Source of the DNA: CBDCFV01 sp963664625
GTDB lineage: Bacteria > Chloroflexota > Dehalococcoidia > Lucifugimonadales > UBA3495
Length of the DNA: 64,000 nt
Direction of reading: 5' to 3'
Assembly: GCA_963664625.1 (NCBI GenBank)
Contig: OY761541.1
Span: 2,356,001 to 2,420,000, forward strand
Shown here: in pieces, positions 8,874-16,871 of the stretch
Position numbering within the stretch: position 1 is the stretch's first letter
How the letters are laid out: each line of letters opens with the position of its first letter
Notes under the pieces: model-generated
What the model was told of the DNA's origin: nothing
Databases searched by the model: none
Seen by the model: the letters and a program-made list of their open reading frames with translations, nothing else
Made by a program: the position numbers and the translations under genes

Positions 8874-10514
8874 CTAGAACTTGGAGTAGGCCCCCTCTTC
8901 CTTGGTGATGAACTCCAGCAGTACGGTCTGGCCGTTGCGGTTGACCTCCAGTGCCCGCCTGATGGCCGGCACGATTTCCTGCGGGTCGGATATTTTCTCG
9001 CTGTAGGCGCCCAGGGCTTGGGCGACCTCGGAGAATTGGCCTCCTACGCTTTTGATGTTGTACCTATCCACCGCCACCGGGAAGCGGCTGTCGGGGTAGA
9101 TGGCCATGATGGAGTTGTTCAGCACGATGGTAATGATGGGAATCTCGGCGCGGACGGCGGTCTCGATGTCCAGCCCCACTGAACCGAAGGCGAAATCGCC
9201 CATGATGTTGATGACCTGCTTTTCCGGCGCGGCCATCTTCGCGCCCATCGCCAACCCAAGGCTGTAGCCCAACTGGGTGGACTTGCCCCAGCCGATGAAG
9301 GAGCGGGGCGCCCGGGCCTCCCAGAAGGGCACGACGTACTCACGGGCGCTGCCCGACTCGTGGGTGACGATGGTGTTGTCCAAGTCAACGGTGTGCATCA
9401 GGTCCCACACCACCCGGTAGGGGTTGATGGGCGTCTCGTTGGAGGTCAGCCGGGGCATCCACTGGTCCAGCCATTCCTGCTTGGTGGAGCGGATACCGTC
9501 CACCAAGGCTTGATTGGTTGGGCGGCCGTCCGAGTTTGTCTGCCGCTTCAGCTCGTCCAGCAGTTGGGACAGCACCAGCTTGGAGTCGCCCAGCAGCGGG
9601 TACTGGCACTTGTACTCCTTGTTGATGTCCCCGTCGTCGTTGGTGGAGTGGACCATAGTCTTGCCCGGCGGGATGGGCTGGCCGAAGTTGGTCTTGGTGA
9701 AACTGCAACCGATGCCGAATACCAAGTCGGCCCCGCCAAGGTAGCGGTGGACGCCCAAGGTGGTGCTGGGGCCGGCGGTGCCCACCGAAAGGGGGTGATT
9801 TTCCGGGAAGGCGCTCTTGCCCGCCAGGGTGGTCATCACCGGGGCTTGCAGGAACTCGGCCACCCGCACCAGTTCGTCGGTGGCTTCGCTGTACAGCACG
9901 CCTTGGCCCGCGTGGATGATGGGGTTGGATGCGGCCAGCAGGGCGGCAGCGGCGCGGCGCAGGGCGTCGGGGTCCGGCGCGGTGCGCATCGTCATTGGCG
10001 GGTCATAGTCCAGGTCCGGCTCCTCGGCCTCCTCCATCGCCACGTCCCGCGGAATCTCCAGCAACACCGGCCCGGGGCGTCCCGTCCGCAGTTGCTGGAA
10101 GGCGCGCCGCATCACCTCAGGCACTTGGTCGGCGGAGGATATCTGGGCGGACCACTTCACGATTGACTCGTAGCTCCGCAGGGGGCTGAAGGTGGGGTGG
10201 ATGCCCAAGCGGTCCCGGGAGTCCGACGCGGGCAGCAGCAGCATCGGCACCGAGTCGGCGTAGGCTTGGGCGACGCCGCCAAAGGCGTTCTCCGCTCCCG
10301 GCCCCGCCTGCATGGAGAAAATGCCGGTGCGCCTGCCGTTGGTGATGCGGGCGAAGCCGTCGGCCATGTGGACGCCGGTGCCTTCCTGCCGGAACACGAT
10401 GGGCCGGATGCCGGCGATGGCAGAGGCCTCGATGAGGGGGTTCAGCGGGATGCAGGCTATCCAGTCTACGCCCTCTTTCTTCAGAATGTTGGCAATTGCG
10501 GTAACGCCGTTCAT
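8874..10514 (-). CDS. Thiamine pyrophosphate-requiring enzyme (acetolactate synthase-like)
   Basis: A 546-residue protein with the three-domain ThDP enzyme layout. The N-terminal pyrimidine-binding domain has the catalytic Glu in FRQEGTGVHMADGFAR, near residue 42. A central domain follows, then a C-terminal pyrophosphate-binding domain with GDFAFGSVGLDIETA ending in LNNS, the G-D-x...N-N motif. Relatives include acetolactate synthase, benzoylformate decarboxylase and oxalyl-CoA decarboxylase; the substrate cannot be decided. The frame is open to 10601, but that extension merely translates a REP repeat. The ATG at 10514 has GAGAGGA upstream and starts the domain. Confidence 0.87.
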   Translation of the reverse strand: MNGVTAIANILKKEGVDWIACIPLNPLIEASAIAGIRPIVFRQEGTGVHMADGFARITNGRRTGIFSMQAGPGAENAFGGVAQAYADSVPMLLLPASDSRDRLGIHPTFSPLRSYESIVKWSAQISSADQVPEVMRRAFQQLRTGRPGPVLLEIPRDVAMEEAEEPDLDYDPPMTMRTAPDPDALRRAAAALLAASNPIIHAGQGVLYSEATDELVRVAEFLQAPVMTTLAGKSAFPENHPLSVGTAGPSTTLGVHRYLGGADLVFGIGCSFTKTNFGQPIPPGKTMVHSTNDDGDINKEYKCQYPLLGDSKLVLSQLLDELKRQTNSDGRPTNQALVDGIRSTKQEWLDQWMPRLTSNETPINPYRVVWDLMHTVDLDNTIVTHESGSAREYVVPFWEARAPRSFIGWGKSTQLGYSLGLAMGAKMAAPEKQVINIMGDFAFGSVGLDIETAVRAEIPIITIVLNNSIMAIYPDSRFPVAVDRYNIKSVGGQFSEVAQALGAYSEKISDPQEIVPAIRRALEVNRNGQTVLLEFITKEEGAYSKF

Positions 10515-10537
10515 GATTTTCCTCTCTTTAGAAGCTT

Positions 10538-10604
10538 GTGGATTCCCGCCTTCGCGGGAATGACAGGTTGGGTGGGAATGACGGGTTGGGTAGTGCGCCA
10601 AGTT
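10538..10604. repeat. REP-like palindrome with flanking conserved arm
   Basis: GGATTCCCGCcttcGCGGGAATGACA is followed by a partial unit and an arm reading GGTAGTGCGCCAAGTTTTAA. The arm is the reverse complement of the arm of the composite repeats at 40893 and 51995. Confidence 0.65.
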
Positions 10605-11054
10605 TTAAGATGGTTGCTTAACTTCGTTCACACGCAGCCGATAGCTCTGGTAATACTCGGCGACCAACTCGCCGCGCTGGTTGCGGGCCGACACCTTCAG
10701 GGTAAGGGTATCGTCTGCGCCGCTGCCGGACTTGTCCACTACCTTGGTAACGCTGGTTATCACGTCTCCGGGGCTGACCAACGGTCCGTGGAACTCTACC
10801 TCGGTCGTCTCGGCCACGGCTCCGTCTCCGGTCGGAGTTAATCCCGCAAGGTTGACCGGCGCGTAGACGAACACCATCGCCGGGGGTGCGATCATCCCCG
10901 GCAGGCCCATCTCCCTGGCCCCGGCTTGGCTGGTATAGGCCAGGTTTTCGTAACGGGCGGCGCGGCTGTAGGCGATAATCTTTTCCGGCGTCACTTCGTA
11001 CAGAAGCGGGGGGGACTTGTCGCCCGGCTTTATGTCATTCCAAAGGTCTGACAA
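10605..11054 (-). CDS. MaoC-like acyl dehydratase
   Basis: A hot-dog-fold protein of the MaoC/FAS1-dehydratase type, likely a hydratase of 2-enoyl-CoA or related thioesters. Visible features are a short N-terminal part, YSRAARYENLAYTSQAGARE, GLPGMIAPPAMVFVYAPVNL (the substrate-tunnel helix region), and a C-terminal strand set (EVEFHGPLVSPGDVI). The frame opens at an ATG at 11180, but that would overlap the gene upstream. A TTG at 11054, preceded by GGAGGG at good spacing, gives the usual domain start (149 residues) and is preferred. Its position next to a ThDP enzyme suggests a shared catabolic role, which is inference. Confidence 0.72.
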   Translation of the reverse strand: MSDLWNDIKPGDKSPPLLYEVTPEKIIAYSRAARYENLAYTSQAGAREMGLPGMIAPPAMVFVYAPVNLAGLTPTGDGAVAETTEVEFHGPLVSPGDVITSVTKVVDKSGSGADDTLTLKVSARNQRGELVAEYYQSYRLRVNEVKQPS

Positions 11055-11136
11055 CCCGGCAAGCCCTCCATGTTGGTATGACCCGGTGCGCTCGGCTCCG
11101 GGCAAGTGTAGGTTGGGGTTGGGAAAGAGTCCGATT

Positions 11137-11586
11137 TCACCGGCGTCCGGTAAATTTGCCAATGCCAAAGCCGCTGCCAAATCCCATAGCGCCAGTTACA
11201 ACGGCAGCCAGCAGGCTGTACTGCTCACGGAGGGTGAAGAAAATCAGCAGAAACAACAAGGCGGCGAGGGCGAGGACGAAATATAAAAATTGATACAGTC
11301 TATTTGATTTTTCGGAGGCAGCGTCCCGGTTGTTCTGGGCCTCGGCGTTGGCTATCAACTGGGTGATGTGACCAGAGGTAATGCGGCGCAGCACAGGATT
11401 GAAAACGGGTCCCCTGAACTGGACCATAGACGACATTGACCGGATAAGTTGCCGCCGGGACTCCGGAGGCATACTCTCCAGAATTTCAGGCGGGATTTGA
11501 GATTCGTCCTCTGAATCTTGATCCGTCGATGGGTCGGCCGGTTCCAATGAGGAGTCAGGTCCAATGTCTAGTTTGTCGTCAGCCAA
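11137..11586 (-). CDS. Small membrane protein, DUF2335-like
   Basis: A 149-residue protein. An acidic N-terminus (about residues 1-35, rich in D/E/S) is followed by an amphipathic region ending in GHITQLIANAEAQNNRDAA, then two transmembrane helices near residues 97-115 and 122-142. The order of a proline-bounded helix, a Q/N/H-rich helix and two C-terminal membrane spans resembles DUF2335 proteins, but I rate that match as tentative. The start is probably TTG, 9 bp downstream of the preceding gene, so the two are likely co-transcribed. Confidence 0.65.
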   Translation of the reverse strand: MADDKLDIGPDSSLEPADPSTDQDSEDESQIPPEILESMPPESRRQLIRSMSSMVQFRGPVFNPVLRRITSGHITQLIANAEAQNNRDAASEKSNRLYQFLYFVLALAALLFLLIFFTLREQYSLLAAVVTGAMGFGSGFGIGKFTGRR

Positions 11587-11595
11587 TTCAGTTGC

Positions 11596-11883
11596 CTAAT
11601 CTCCGGCTAGTAGGGTATCGGCCCAACTTTGAAGGAGTGCATCAAGCTGTCCGTTTATTGATGCCTCAATGTAACCGGCTAACAAAAATTCAATAAGCAG
11701 AGAGGCCTGTTCTTCGGTCAGGTCGCCTTCTCTCAGTCCATTCACAACGGGCTGTAACCCTGCATAAAGGGCAGTGTTCAAACGCGCATGGGCTTGCGGT
11801 TCCATGCCTAAGGCTTGATATAAGAAAAAGGAAATATCGTCTTGTTGGCGGGAACTTTTCCCGCGGAATGAATTGGCTAACAT
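11596..11883 (-). CDS. Hypothetical protein, small helical
   Basis: A 95-residue soluble protein predicted to be helical (NTALYAGLQPVVNGLREGDL, then EEQASLLIEFLLAGYIEASI). No known domain is recognised. It lies 9 bp upstream of the DUF2335-like membrane gene on the same strand and probably forms a two-gene unit with it. Local composition is more AT-rich than the flanking housekeeping genes, hinting at an acquired module. A similarly built small protein (E-E-x-V-N-x-L-F-R-E-L-V-G) is encoded at 46562, but I cannot claim homology. Confidence 0.6.
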   Translation of the reverse strand: MLANSFRGKSSRQQDDISFFLYQALGMEPQAHARLNTALYAGLQPVVNGLREGDLTEEQASLLIEFLLAGYIEASINGQLDALLQSWADTLLAGD

Positions 11884-11979
11884 GATAATAAGAACACGGT
11901 CTTGAAATACAAGAAATAAATCTACGGTATGCTGCGAAAGCAGTATAGCATTTGCCCCTATGGGATGCTACAAACGAAA

Positions 11980-12020
11980 TTGCCCTGTAACTCCCCCAGT
12001 CCGTAACACTCCCAGGGCAA
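11980..12020 (-). terminator. Hairpin downstream of the coiled-coil gene at 12064
   Basis: An 8-bp inverted repeat (TTGCCCTG / CAGGGCAA) lies just past the stop of the minus-strand gene and is followed on that strand by TTTCG. The loop is long (25 nt), so terminator function is uncertain. Confidence 0.35.
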
Positions 12021-12063
12021 TCGCATTATAGGTTTGGTAACCCGTTTACTCGTCATTATACGG

Positions 12064-12330
12064 TTATGCGGGCGGGTCCGGCTGGGCGCCGTTCTGCTCG
12101 TCTTCCAGCCAGCCGTAGCGCTGGGCCAAGCGGAGCCAGAGGCGGCGGGTGATGGCCGCATCCCGTATGACCTCCTCCAGGAGGGCGACGATTGCTTCCT
12201 GGTTGGCCAGGAGGCGGTCCAGAAGTTGGTCGTGGTTCTCGACGATGGAGTCCAAGCGGGCGATGGTCCGTTCGTGCCGCTCGGCGGCGGTTTCGACGGA
12301 GGCTACCCTCTCTTCCAGTGGCTGTTGCAT
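12064..12330 (-). CDS. Hypothetical coiled-coil protein
   Basis: An 88-residue protein that is almost entirely one amphipathic helix. Hydrophobic residues recur with heptad spacing through VASVETAAERHERTIARLDS and the following QLLDRLLANQEAIVALLEEV, suggesting an oligomeric coiled coil. It ends in a short basic/aromatic segment (LWLRLAQRYGWLEDE). There is no signal peptide or membrane span, and no family is recognised. The gene stands alone with a clear ATG start. Confidence 0.55.
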   Translation of the reverse strand: MQQPLEERVASVETAAERHERTIARLDSIVENHDQLLDRLLANQEAIVALLEEVIRDAAITRRLWLRLAQRYGWLEDEQNGAQPDPPA

Positions 12331-12442
12331 GGGCTGATGTCCTTGCGGGAGTGTGGGGGCGCGTCCGCCCGGCTAGTGTAGCACGGTCCGGGCCGTTGGC
12401 GCAGGGTTGGGGCGGTTGTCCCCCAGGGCCTTTTCATTCTCT

Positions 12443-12547
12443 CGTCATTCCCGCGCAGGCGGGAATCCATGTGGTCTTGCCACATGAAAGCTGCCATAGG
12501 CGGCGGTGATGTGGTTTCCCGCTTTCGCGGGAAAGACGGGGCCCATG
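12443..12547. repeat. Composite of REP-like palindromes and a CATGTGG hairpin
   Basis: Two REP palindromes in opposite orientation, CGTCATTCCCGCgcagGCGGGAAT and TTTCCCGCtttcGCGGGAAAGACG, flank a hairpin CATGTGG-tcttg-CCACATG at 12468-12486. The unit lies in the 637-bp gap before the large exported-protein gene. Confidence 0.7.
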
Positions 12548-12967
12548 TAATCCAAACCGGGAAAATGAAAAGATCGGGCGGTTGTTCCGGTAACACTCCC
12601 GTAACTCTTTACGGGGTAAGGTTTGCTTGGTAGAAGCCCGGATGCCCGTAGAAATTTGAACAAGTCTCAAATTGACAATAACGAGTGTCCGAATCTCATT
12701 GACACCGGAATCTCAAGGGTGCTACAAATGACGAAATTCGCCATCAAGCGCATCTTGAAGGAGGAGGCTTGGCCTATGGTCGTTTTTGACCCGTCGGTGA
12801 TACCCAGGCTCTTATAATCGTTTCCTTGTTCCTTACCTGGTTGGAAGGGATACCCGGCGGACCATCCCGTACAGCAGGACCAAAGCCACCGGCCGGGTCA
12901 ACAAGGTACAACGGCAAAGGTTTATCAAACCCAGGCAACGATCAAGACAAGCAGGAGTTACAGGTAA
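12548..12967. other. Long leader region before the 898-residue protein gene
   Basis: No convincing gene is seen here. The only open frame (12623-12817, plus strand) has no recognisable features. A TTGACA at 12699-12704 followed 17 bp later by CTACAA could be a promoter. The sequence immediately before the start at 12968 carries AGGAG about 11-15 nt upstream. Confidence 0.35.
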
Positions 12968-15664
12968 ATGAAAACCAGAATCGCAACCTCGTTAGGGCTT
13001 GCCTTGGTGCTGGTCTTCGGCATCGTCGGCATCATGGTCGCCTTCGGCCCCATGGGAGTCCAGGCGCATGAAAACGCCAACATAACAGAGGCTACCGACG
13101 CCGACCCCCAAGGAAACAGGGTCAGCGGCGTGAGGGTGGAGGCCATTCCGAACTCCCCCAACTCGGTAGCCAAGTGGACGGTCCAGTTCAACAACGGGAC
13201 CATTATGAACATGGGCCATGCCCATATGGACACAGCCAAGACGATGCACGTGAACACTGAAGAAGCGGACAACGTCTTGGACGGCGGGACGGGCAAAGAC
13301 GTGATCATGATTGAGTTCGAGGATGACGTCCAGTTTCCGGCGGCCCTGAGCCCGGGTGACATCACCATAACCACAGACATGGTGTCCGGTTACAGCACCA
13401 CGGCCGGTAATCCGGGGACCGTAGTCGCCAACCCGTTGGGCGTGGACATCGTCAAGGTGTCGACATTTAATGGCCCCGATCAAAGTACGGGTACGCCGCC
13501 GGACGAAACCCTGGTGGTGCTGGAAATTCCTGACATGGTCGACTCCGACGACCACCCCGGCGCCCAAGGCATCGCCGCGGGAGCGACGGTCACGGTAGTG
13601 TTCCGGCAGTCCGCCGGAATAAAGAATCCCACCGAGTCCAAGGCGGACGAGGTGATCCAAGCGCAGAGGGATGCAGCGGTCACAGACGACGGGAAATTTG
13701 ACGCCTCCAAGCTCCCTATGCTCAATGGTTACAAGGTGCAGGTAGCCACCAGCAACAACGGTCACTTTATATCCTCCGGGTCCAATAGCGCGGTCATCGC
13801 CCGGCGATTGGTCCTGAGCGACCAGGACGGCCCCCGCGGCCACACCATCACGGTGGTGGGCCTGGGATTCCGGAACTCGATCACCGCAACCGTCTGGAAC
13901 GACCAAAACAAAAATGGACTGAGAGACGGCGGGGAAATCGACTTGGGCAGCGCCATGGTTACGCCCACCGACGATTTCACCACCACCATCACCATCAACA
14001 ACCCACCCTTCACTTCGCAGACGGACATGAACGGCATCAACGCGGTAGACGGGCGGAACCGCACTATCATCCCGGGACGCCGGTACGTGGGCGCTATTTC
14101 CGGTGCCCAGTTCACCGAGTCGATACCCACGTTCCTGCTGGAGTCCTCCATCACAGTCACGCCAGGCACGGCTGCGATCGGAGACAGAGTGCAAGTTACC
14201 GCACGTGACTTCGTTCGCGGCGGAAATATCGGCAACGCCGATATATCCATCGGTGGCGTGAAGGTCACAGAGTTCGAACGTCCTACCGTAAGCCGGACAG
14301 GTGACGCGACCTTCGAGATGACCATTCCCAATGAGGTTGCATCGGGAACACAGAGCCTGGTCATCAAGAACGGTCCTAACGCATCCCCTCGCGGCACTTA
14401 CAACCCGGATGACGGGGTCAACACTCACAATATGGTTAACACTGGCGGCGCCCGCTCCAGCATGGTTATATCCGGGGCCCAGTTGAGTGTGACCCCCAGC
14501 ATGGGGTTGGTGCCGAACCAGACGGTGACCCTGTCCGGCCGGGGCTTCTCCACAGGCGGTCTAGCCAAAATCAACGTTACAGGCAGTGACGCCACGATCA
14601 GCGGAAGCGGAGAGGGCCTTAGCCCGTCCGATGGCAAACTCAACGAGGGTGACCCTATTGATGTCGACAACGCCGGCAACTGGTCTTCCTCTTTTGTGAT
14701 TCCCGTTACCGACGTTACGGTGACGCCGGGAGACCAGGAACTGAGCATCACCGATACCGAAGGACGCAGCGGCTCGGTGAACCTGAATATGGCCGACCGC
14801 AGCCTGACGTTGGACCCCCCCTCCAGCAGGGTCGGAACCCGGGTTAATATCGAAGGGTCCGGCTTCCCGGCGGACAACCCCAGCGAGGGCGGCGCCCGCA
14901 CCGTTACCGTGGAAATCCAGTACTCGGTGACGGGAGACACCAGGACTGTGGTGACCCTGACTCCCGACGGATCGGGCAACATTCGCGGCTGGTTCACCGT
15001 ACCCCTGAATGCCGGCATACCCTCCACCAATGCGGTGAGGGCGATCTTTGACCTTCCCGATACGAACGTAGCTGTGACCACCAGCGCGGTCCACCAAGTA
15101 CCGAGGGCCGGCATAACTCTGGACAAAGAGGAAGGCCCGGCAGGCACAGTAGTGAAGGTAACCGGTGATGGATTCAAACGGTACACCAACGTTGAAGATA
15201 TCAAGTTCGGCTCCTTGGCAGTTGGCGACGGCGGCTACACCGACGGCGTGGGCGCCTTCCAAGCCGAATTCCTGGTGCCCGGCGCAAACACCGGCGCGCA
15301 GGCTGTCTCGGTGAGAGTCGGCGAGACCACCGCCAGCGCGACCTTTACGGTAACGGAGGATATGGTAATTGCCCCGACGACGCCGGCGGCGGAGCCGATG
15401 CCTCCCGCCGACGCTTTCGCGGCGTTGATAGCCAACGAGAACAACCTGGTGCGGGTGTGGCAGTTCGACGCCTCGATGCAGAACGAAGGGCCTGACTTCG
15501 GTTGGTCGTTGTACGACCCGCGGCCCCTGTTCGCCGACGCCAACACCATCGAGATGGTGGAGAGCGGCAACTTCTACTGGATCAACGTAGAGAACGAACA
15601 GACGGCGATGCTGGGCGGCAAGAACCGCACCCTCTACGCCGGCTGGAACCCGGTAACCTGGTAA
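12968..15664 (+). CDS. Large exported protein with IPT/TIG-like repeats
   Basis: An 898-residue protein with an N-terminal signal peptide (basic MKTR, then a long hydrophobic core ending around VQA near residue 35). Five Ig-like IPT/TIG-type repeats recur about every 105-115 residues near 278, 392, 504, 612 and 713. Each has a pattern such as LTLDPPSSRVGTRVNIEGSG followed by F. After a Pro/Ala linker comes a distinct C-terminal domain (about residues 798-898) with WQFDASMQNEGPDFGWSLYD and a terminal GWNPVTW. There is no membrane anchor or LPXTG motif. It is likely a cell-surface or secreted adhesin/S-layer-type protein; the role is inferred. Confidence 0.82.
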   Translation: MKTRIATSLGLALVLVFGIVGIMVAFGPMGVQAHENANITEATDADPQGNRVSGVRVEAIPNSPNSVAKWTVQFNNGTIMNMGHAHMDTAKTMHVNTEEADNVLDGGTGKDVIMIEFEDDVQFPAALSPGDITITTDMVSGYSTTAGNPGTVVANPLGVDIVKVSTFNGPDQSTGTPPDETLVVLEIPDMVDSDDHPGAQGIAAGATVTVVFRQSAGIKNPTESKADEVIQAQRDAAVTDDGKFDASKLPMLNGYKVQVATSNNGHFISSGSNSAVIARRLVLSDQDGPRGHTITVVGLGFRNSITATVWNDQNKNGLRDGGEIDLGSAMVTPTDDFTTTITINNPPFTSQTDMNGINAVDGRNRTIIPGRRYVGAISGAQFTESIPTFLLESSITVTPGTAAIGDRVQVTARDFVRGGNIGNADISIGGVKVTEFERPTVSRTGDATFEMTIPNEVASGTQSLVIKNGPNASPRGTYNPDDGVNTHNMVNTGGARSSMVISGAQLSVTPSMGLVPNQTVTLSGRGFSTGGLAKINVTGSDATISGSGEGLSPSDGKLNEGDPIDVDNAGNWSSSFVIPVTDVTVTPGDQELSITDTEGRSGSVNLNMADRSLTLDPPSSRVGTRVNIEGSGFPADNPSEGGARTVTVEIQYSVTGDTRTVVTLTPDGSGNIRGWFTVPLNAGIPSTNAVRAIFDLPDTNVAVTTSAVHQVPRAGITLDKEEGPAGTVVKVTGDGFKRYTNVEDIKFGSLAVGDGGYTDGVGAFQAEFLVPGANTGAQAVSVRVGETTASATFTVTEDMVIAPTTPAAEPMPPADAFAALIANENNLVRVWQFDASMQNEGPDFGWSLYDPRPLFADANTIEMVESGNFYWINVENEQTAMLGGKNRTLYAGWNPVTW

Positions 15665-15688
15665 GACAACGTACCAATCAAGGCAAAC

Positions 15689-15715
15689 GCGGGGCCCGCT
15701 TGACGGCGGCCCCGC
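15689..15715 (+). terminator. GC-rich hairpin after the large exported-protein gene
   Basis: GCGGGGCC and GGCCCCGC form an 8-bp stem with an 11-nt loop 24 bp after the stop codon. No U-tract follows, so this is either a Rho-assisted stop or a transcript-stabilising hairpin. Confidence 0.45.
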
Positions 15716-15726
15716 AGCACCAATCA

Positions 15727-15853
15727 GGCAGCGTACCAAGTCCGTCATTCCGGCCTTGAGCCGGAATCCCGGCAACCCCGGACCGATACGGCAGCGTGCC
15801 AACCCCCGTCATTCCGGCCTTGAGCCGGAATCCCGGCAACCCTGAATCGATGC
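15727..15853. repeat. Tandem direct repeat of a ~63-bp unit carrying a palindrome
   Basis: Two adjacent copies begin GGCAGCGT(A/G)CCAA and contain the perfect palindrome-like CGTCATTCCGGC...GCCGGAAT. The core differs from the common REP (CCGGC in place of CCCGC). The copies diverge mainly at the 3' end. Confidence 0.75.
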
Positions 15854-15874
15854 GGTAGTGATGATGAGGAGGAG

Positions 15875-16624
15875 ATGATGACGAAGACCAAGGCGCTGGC
15901 CCTGGCTTTTATAGCAGTCCTGTTAATGGCTTTCCCCACGGTGGTATTGGGCCAGTCGCCGCCCCGTCCGGTGGTCTTTGCCGGTACGGTGACCCTGGAT
16001 GGGGAGCCGGTCTTCGCGGGCACGCAACTGTCGGCTTGGATCAACGGTCAGCAGGCGGCCAGCACGTCCGTCAAATCGGGCGGCAAGTACGCCCTGAGGA
16101 TTCCCCAAGTCCCCGGCCAGAACTTTACCGGGGCGGAAGTCACCTTCAGGGTGGGCCAGAACGAGGCCCAGACCAAGGCGACTTGGCAGCCCGGCGGCGG
16201 CGGCGAGTTGAACATAATCGCTGTTTCCGCCCCGCCGACGCCGGTGCCCACGGCTACGCCTCTCCCGACGCCCACGGCCCCGCCGACGCCGGTTGTGGTC
16301 AAGGGAGACAAAGGCGACCAAGGCGAGCCGGGTCCCAAGGGAGACAAAGGCGACCGGGGCGAGCCGGGTCCCAAGGGCGACAAAGGAGACAAGGGAGACC
16401 GGGGCGAGCCCGGCAAGGACGGACAGGACGGAGCGGCTGGGCCCGCAGGAGCGCCCGGCGCCAACGGAAAGGACGGGGCCCAAGGCCCGGCCGGGCAGAT
16501 GGGACCCGAAGGGCCCCAAGGACCAGGGGCCAACAACATCATAGTATACGCGACGCTGTTGATTTCGATAATCGCGGTACTGGTGGCCGGAGGCGCGATG
16601 CTCATGGGCGGCGGACGCCGGTAG
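15875..16624 (+). CDS. Exported collagen-like protein with C-terminal membrane anchor
   Basis: A 249-residue protein. Residues 1-26 form a signal peptide. An Ig/carboxypeptidase-like beta domain (about 30-115) resembles the N-terminal domain of the gene at 16872. A Pro/Thr-rich linker with TPVPTATPLPTPTAPPTPV follows, then about 25 Gly-X-Y collagen triplets (GDKGDQGEPGPKGDKGDRGE, positions about 147-220). A C-terminal hydrophobic helix (about 225-245) ends in a short basic tail. Collagen-like triplets form trimeric stalks. The layout implies a membrane-anchored surface fibre. Confidence 0.88.
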   Translation: MMTKTKALALAFIAVLLMAFPTVVLGQSPPRPVVFAGTVTLDGEPVFAGTQLSAWINGQQAASTSVKSGGKYALRIPQVPGQNFTGAEVTFRVGQNEAQTKATWQPGGGGELNIIAVSAPPTPVPTATPLPTPTAPPTPVVVKGDKGDQGEPGPKGDKGDRGEPGPKGDKGDKGDRGEPGKDGQDGAAGPAGAPGANGKDGAQGPAGQMGPEGPQGPGANNIIVYATLLISIIAVLVAGGAMLMGGGRR

Positions 16625-16650
16625 GGAAAGCCGCACCTTTACAAGCACTG

Positions 16651-16739
16651 TCTGAATCAGGATTTCCAGAATGAAAGGATTGACAGGATGGATTGGCTTT
16701 ATCCTGGAAATTCTAAAATCCGGTGAATCCTGATTCAGA
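16651..16739. repeat. TIR-bounded repeat (TCTGAATCAGGATT family)
   Basis: An 89-bp element has perfect 14-bp terminal inverted repeats, TCTGAATCAGGATT and AATCCTGATTCAGA. Inside, AGGATTGACAGGATGGATT is typical of a dispersed bacterial repeat. Related elements lie at 35864, 42950 and 43961. Confidence 0.75.
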
Positions 16740-16871
16740 TAATAATCGGGTCTCCTGAATGCAGGAGAGAGGAAACAACGTAAAGACTTGGTCTACTAAT
16801 CGGCTAGTACACATGGGACCGCACCCGGCAAACGGGGTGGCGGGGCCCACGAAAGAGATAAGGAGGACCCC

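Noticed and set aside
9360..10166. A 268-residue plus-strand open frame over the ThDP enzyme gene
   Set aside because: Antisense shadow of a clear ThDP enzyme with catalytic Glu and cofactor motifs on the minus strand.
10515..10601. Extended N-terminus of the ThDP enzyme
   Set aside because: The extension translates a REP palindrome. A good ribosome-binding site precedes the internal ATG at 10514, where the domain begins.
12992..14428. A 478-residue open frame on the minus strand
   Set aside because: It is antisense to the IPT/TIG repeat gene, which has a signal peptide and family motifs. The antisense translation has no recognisable domain.
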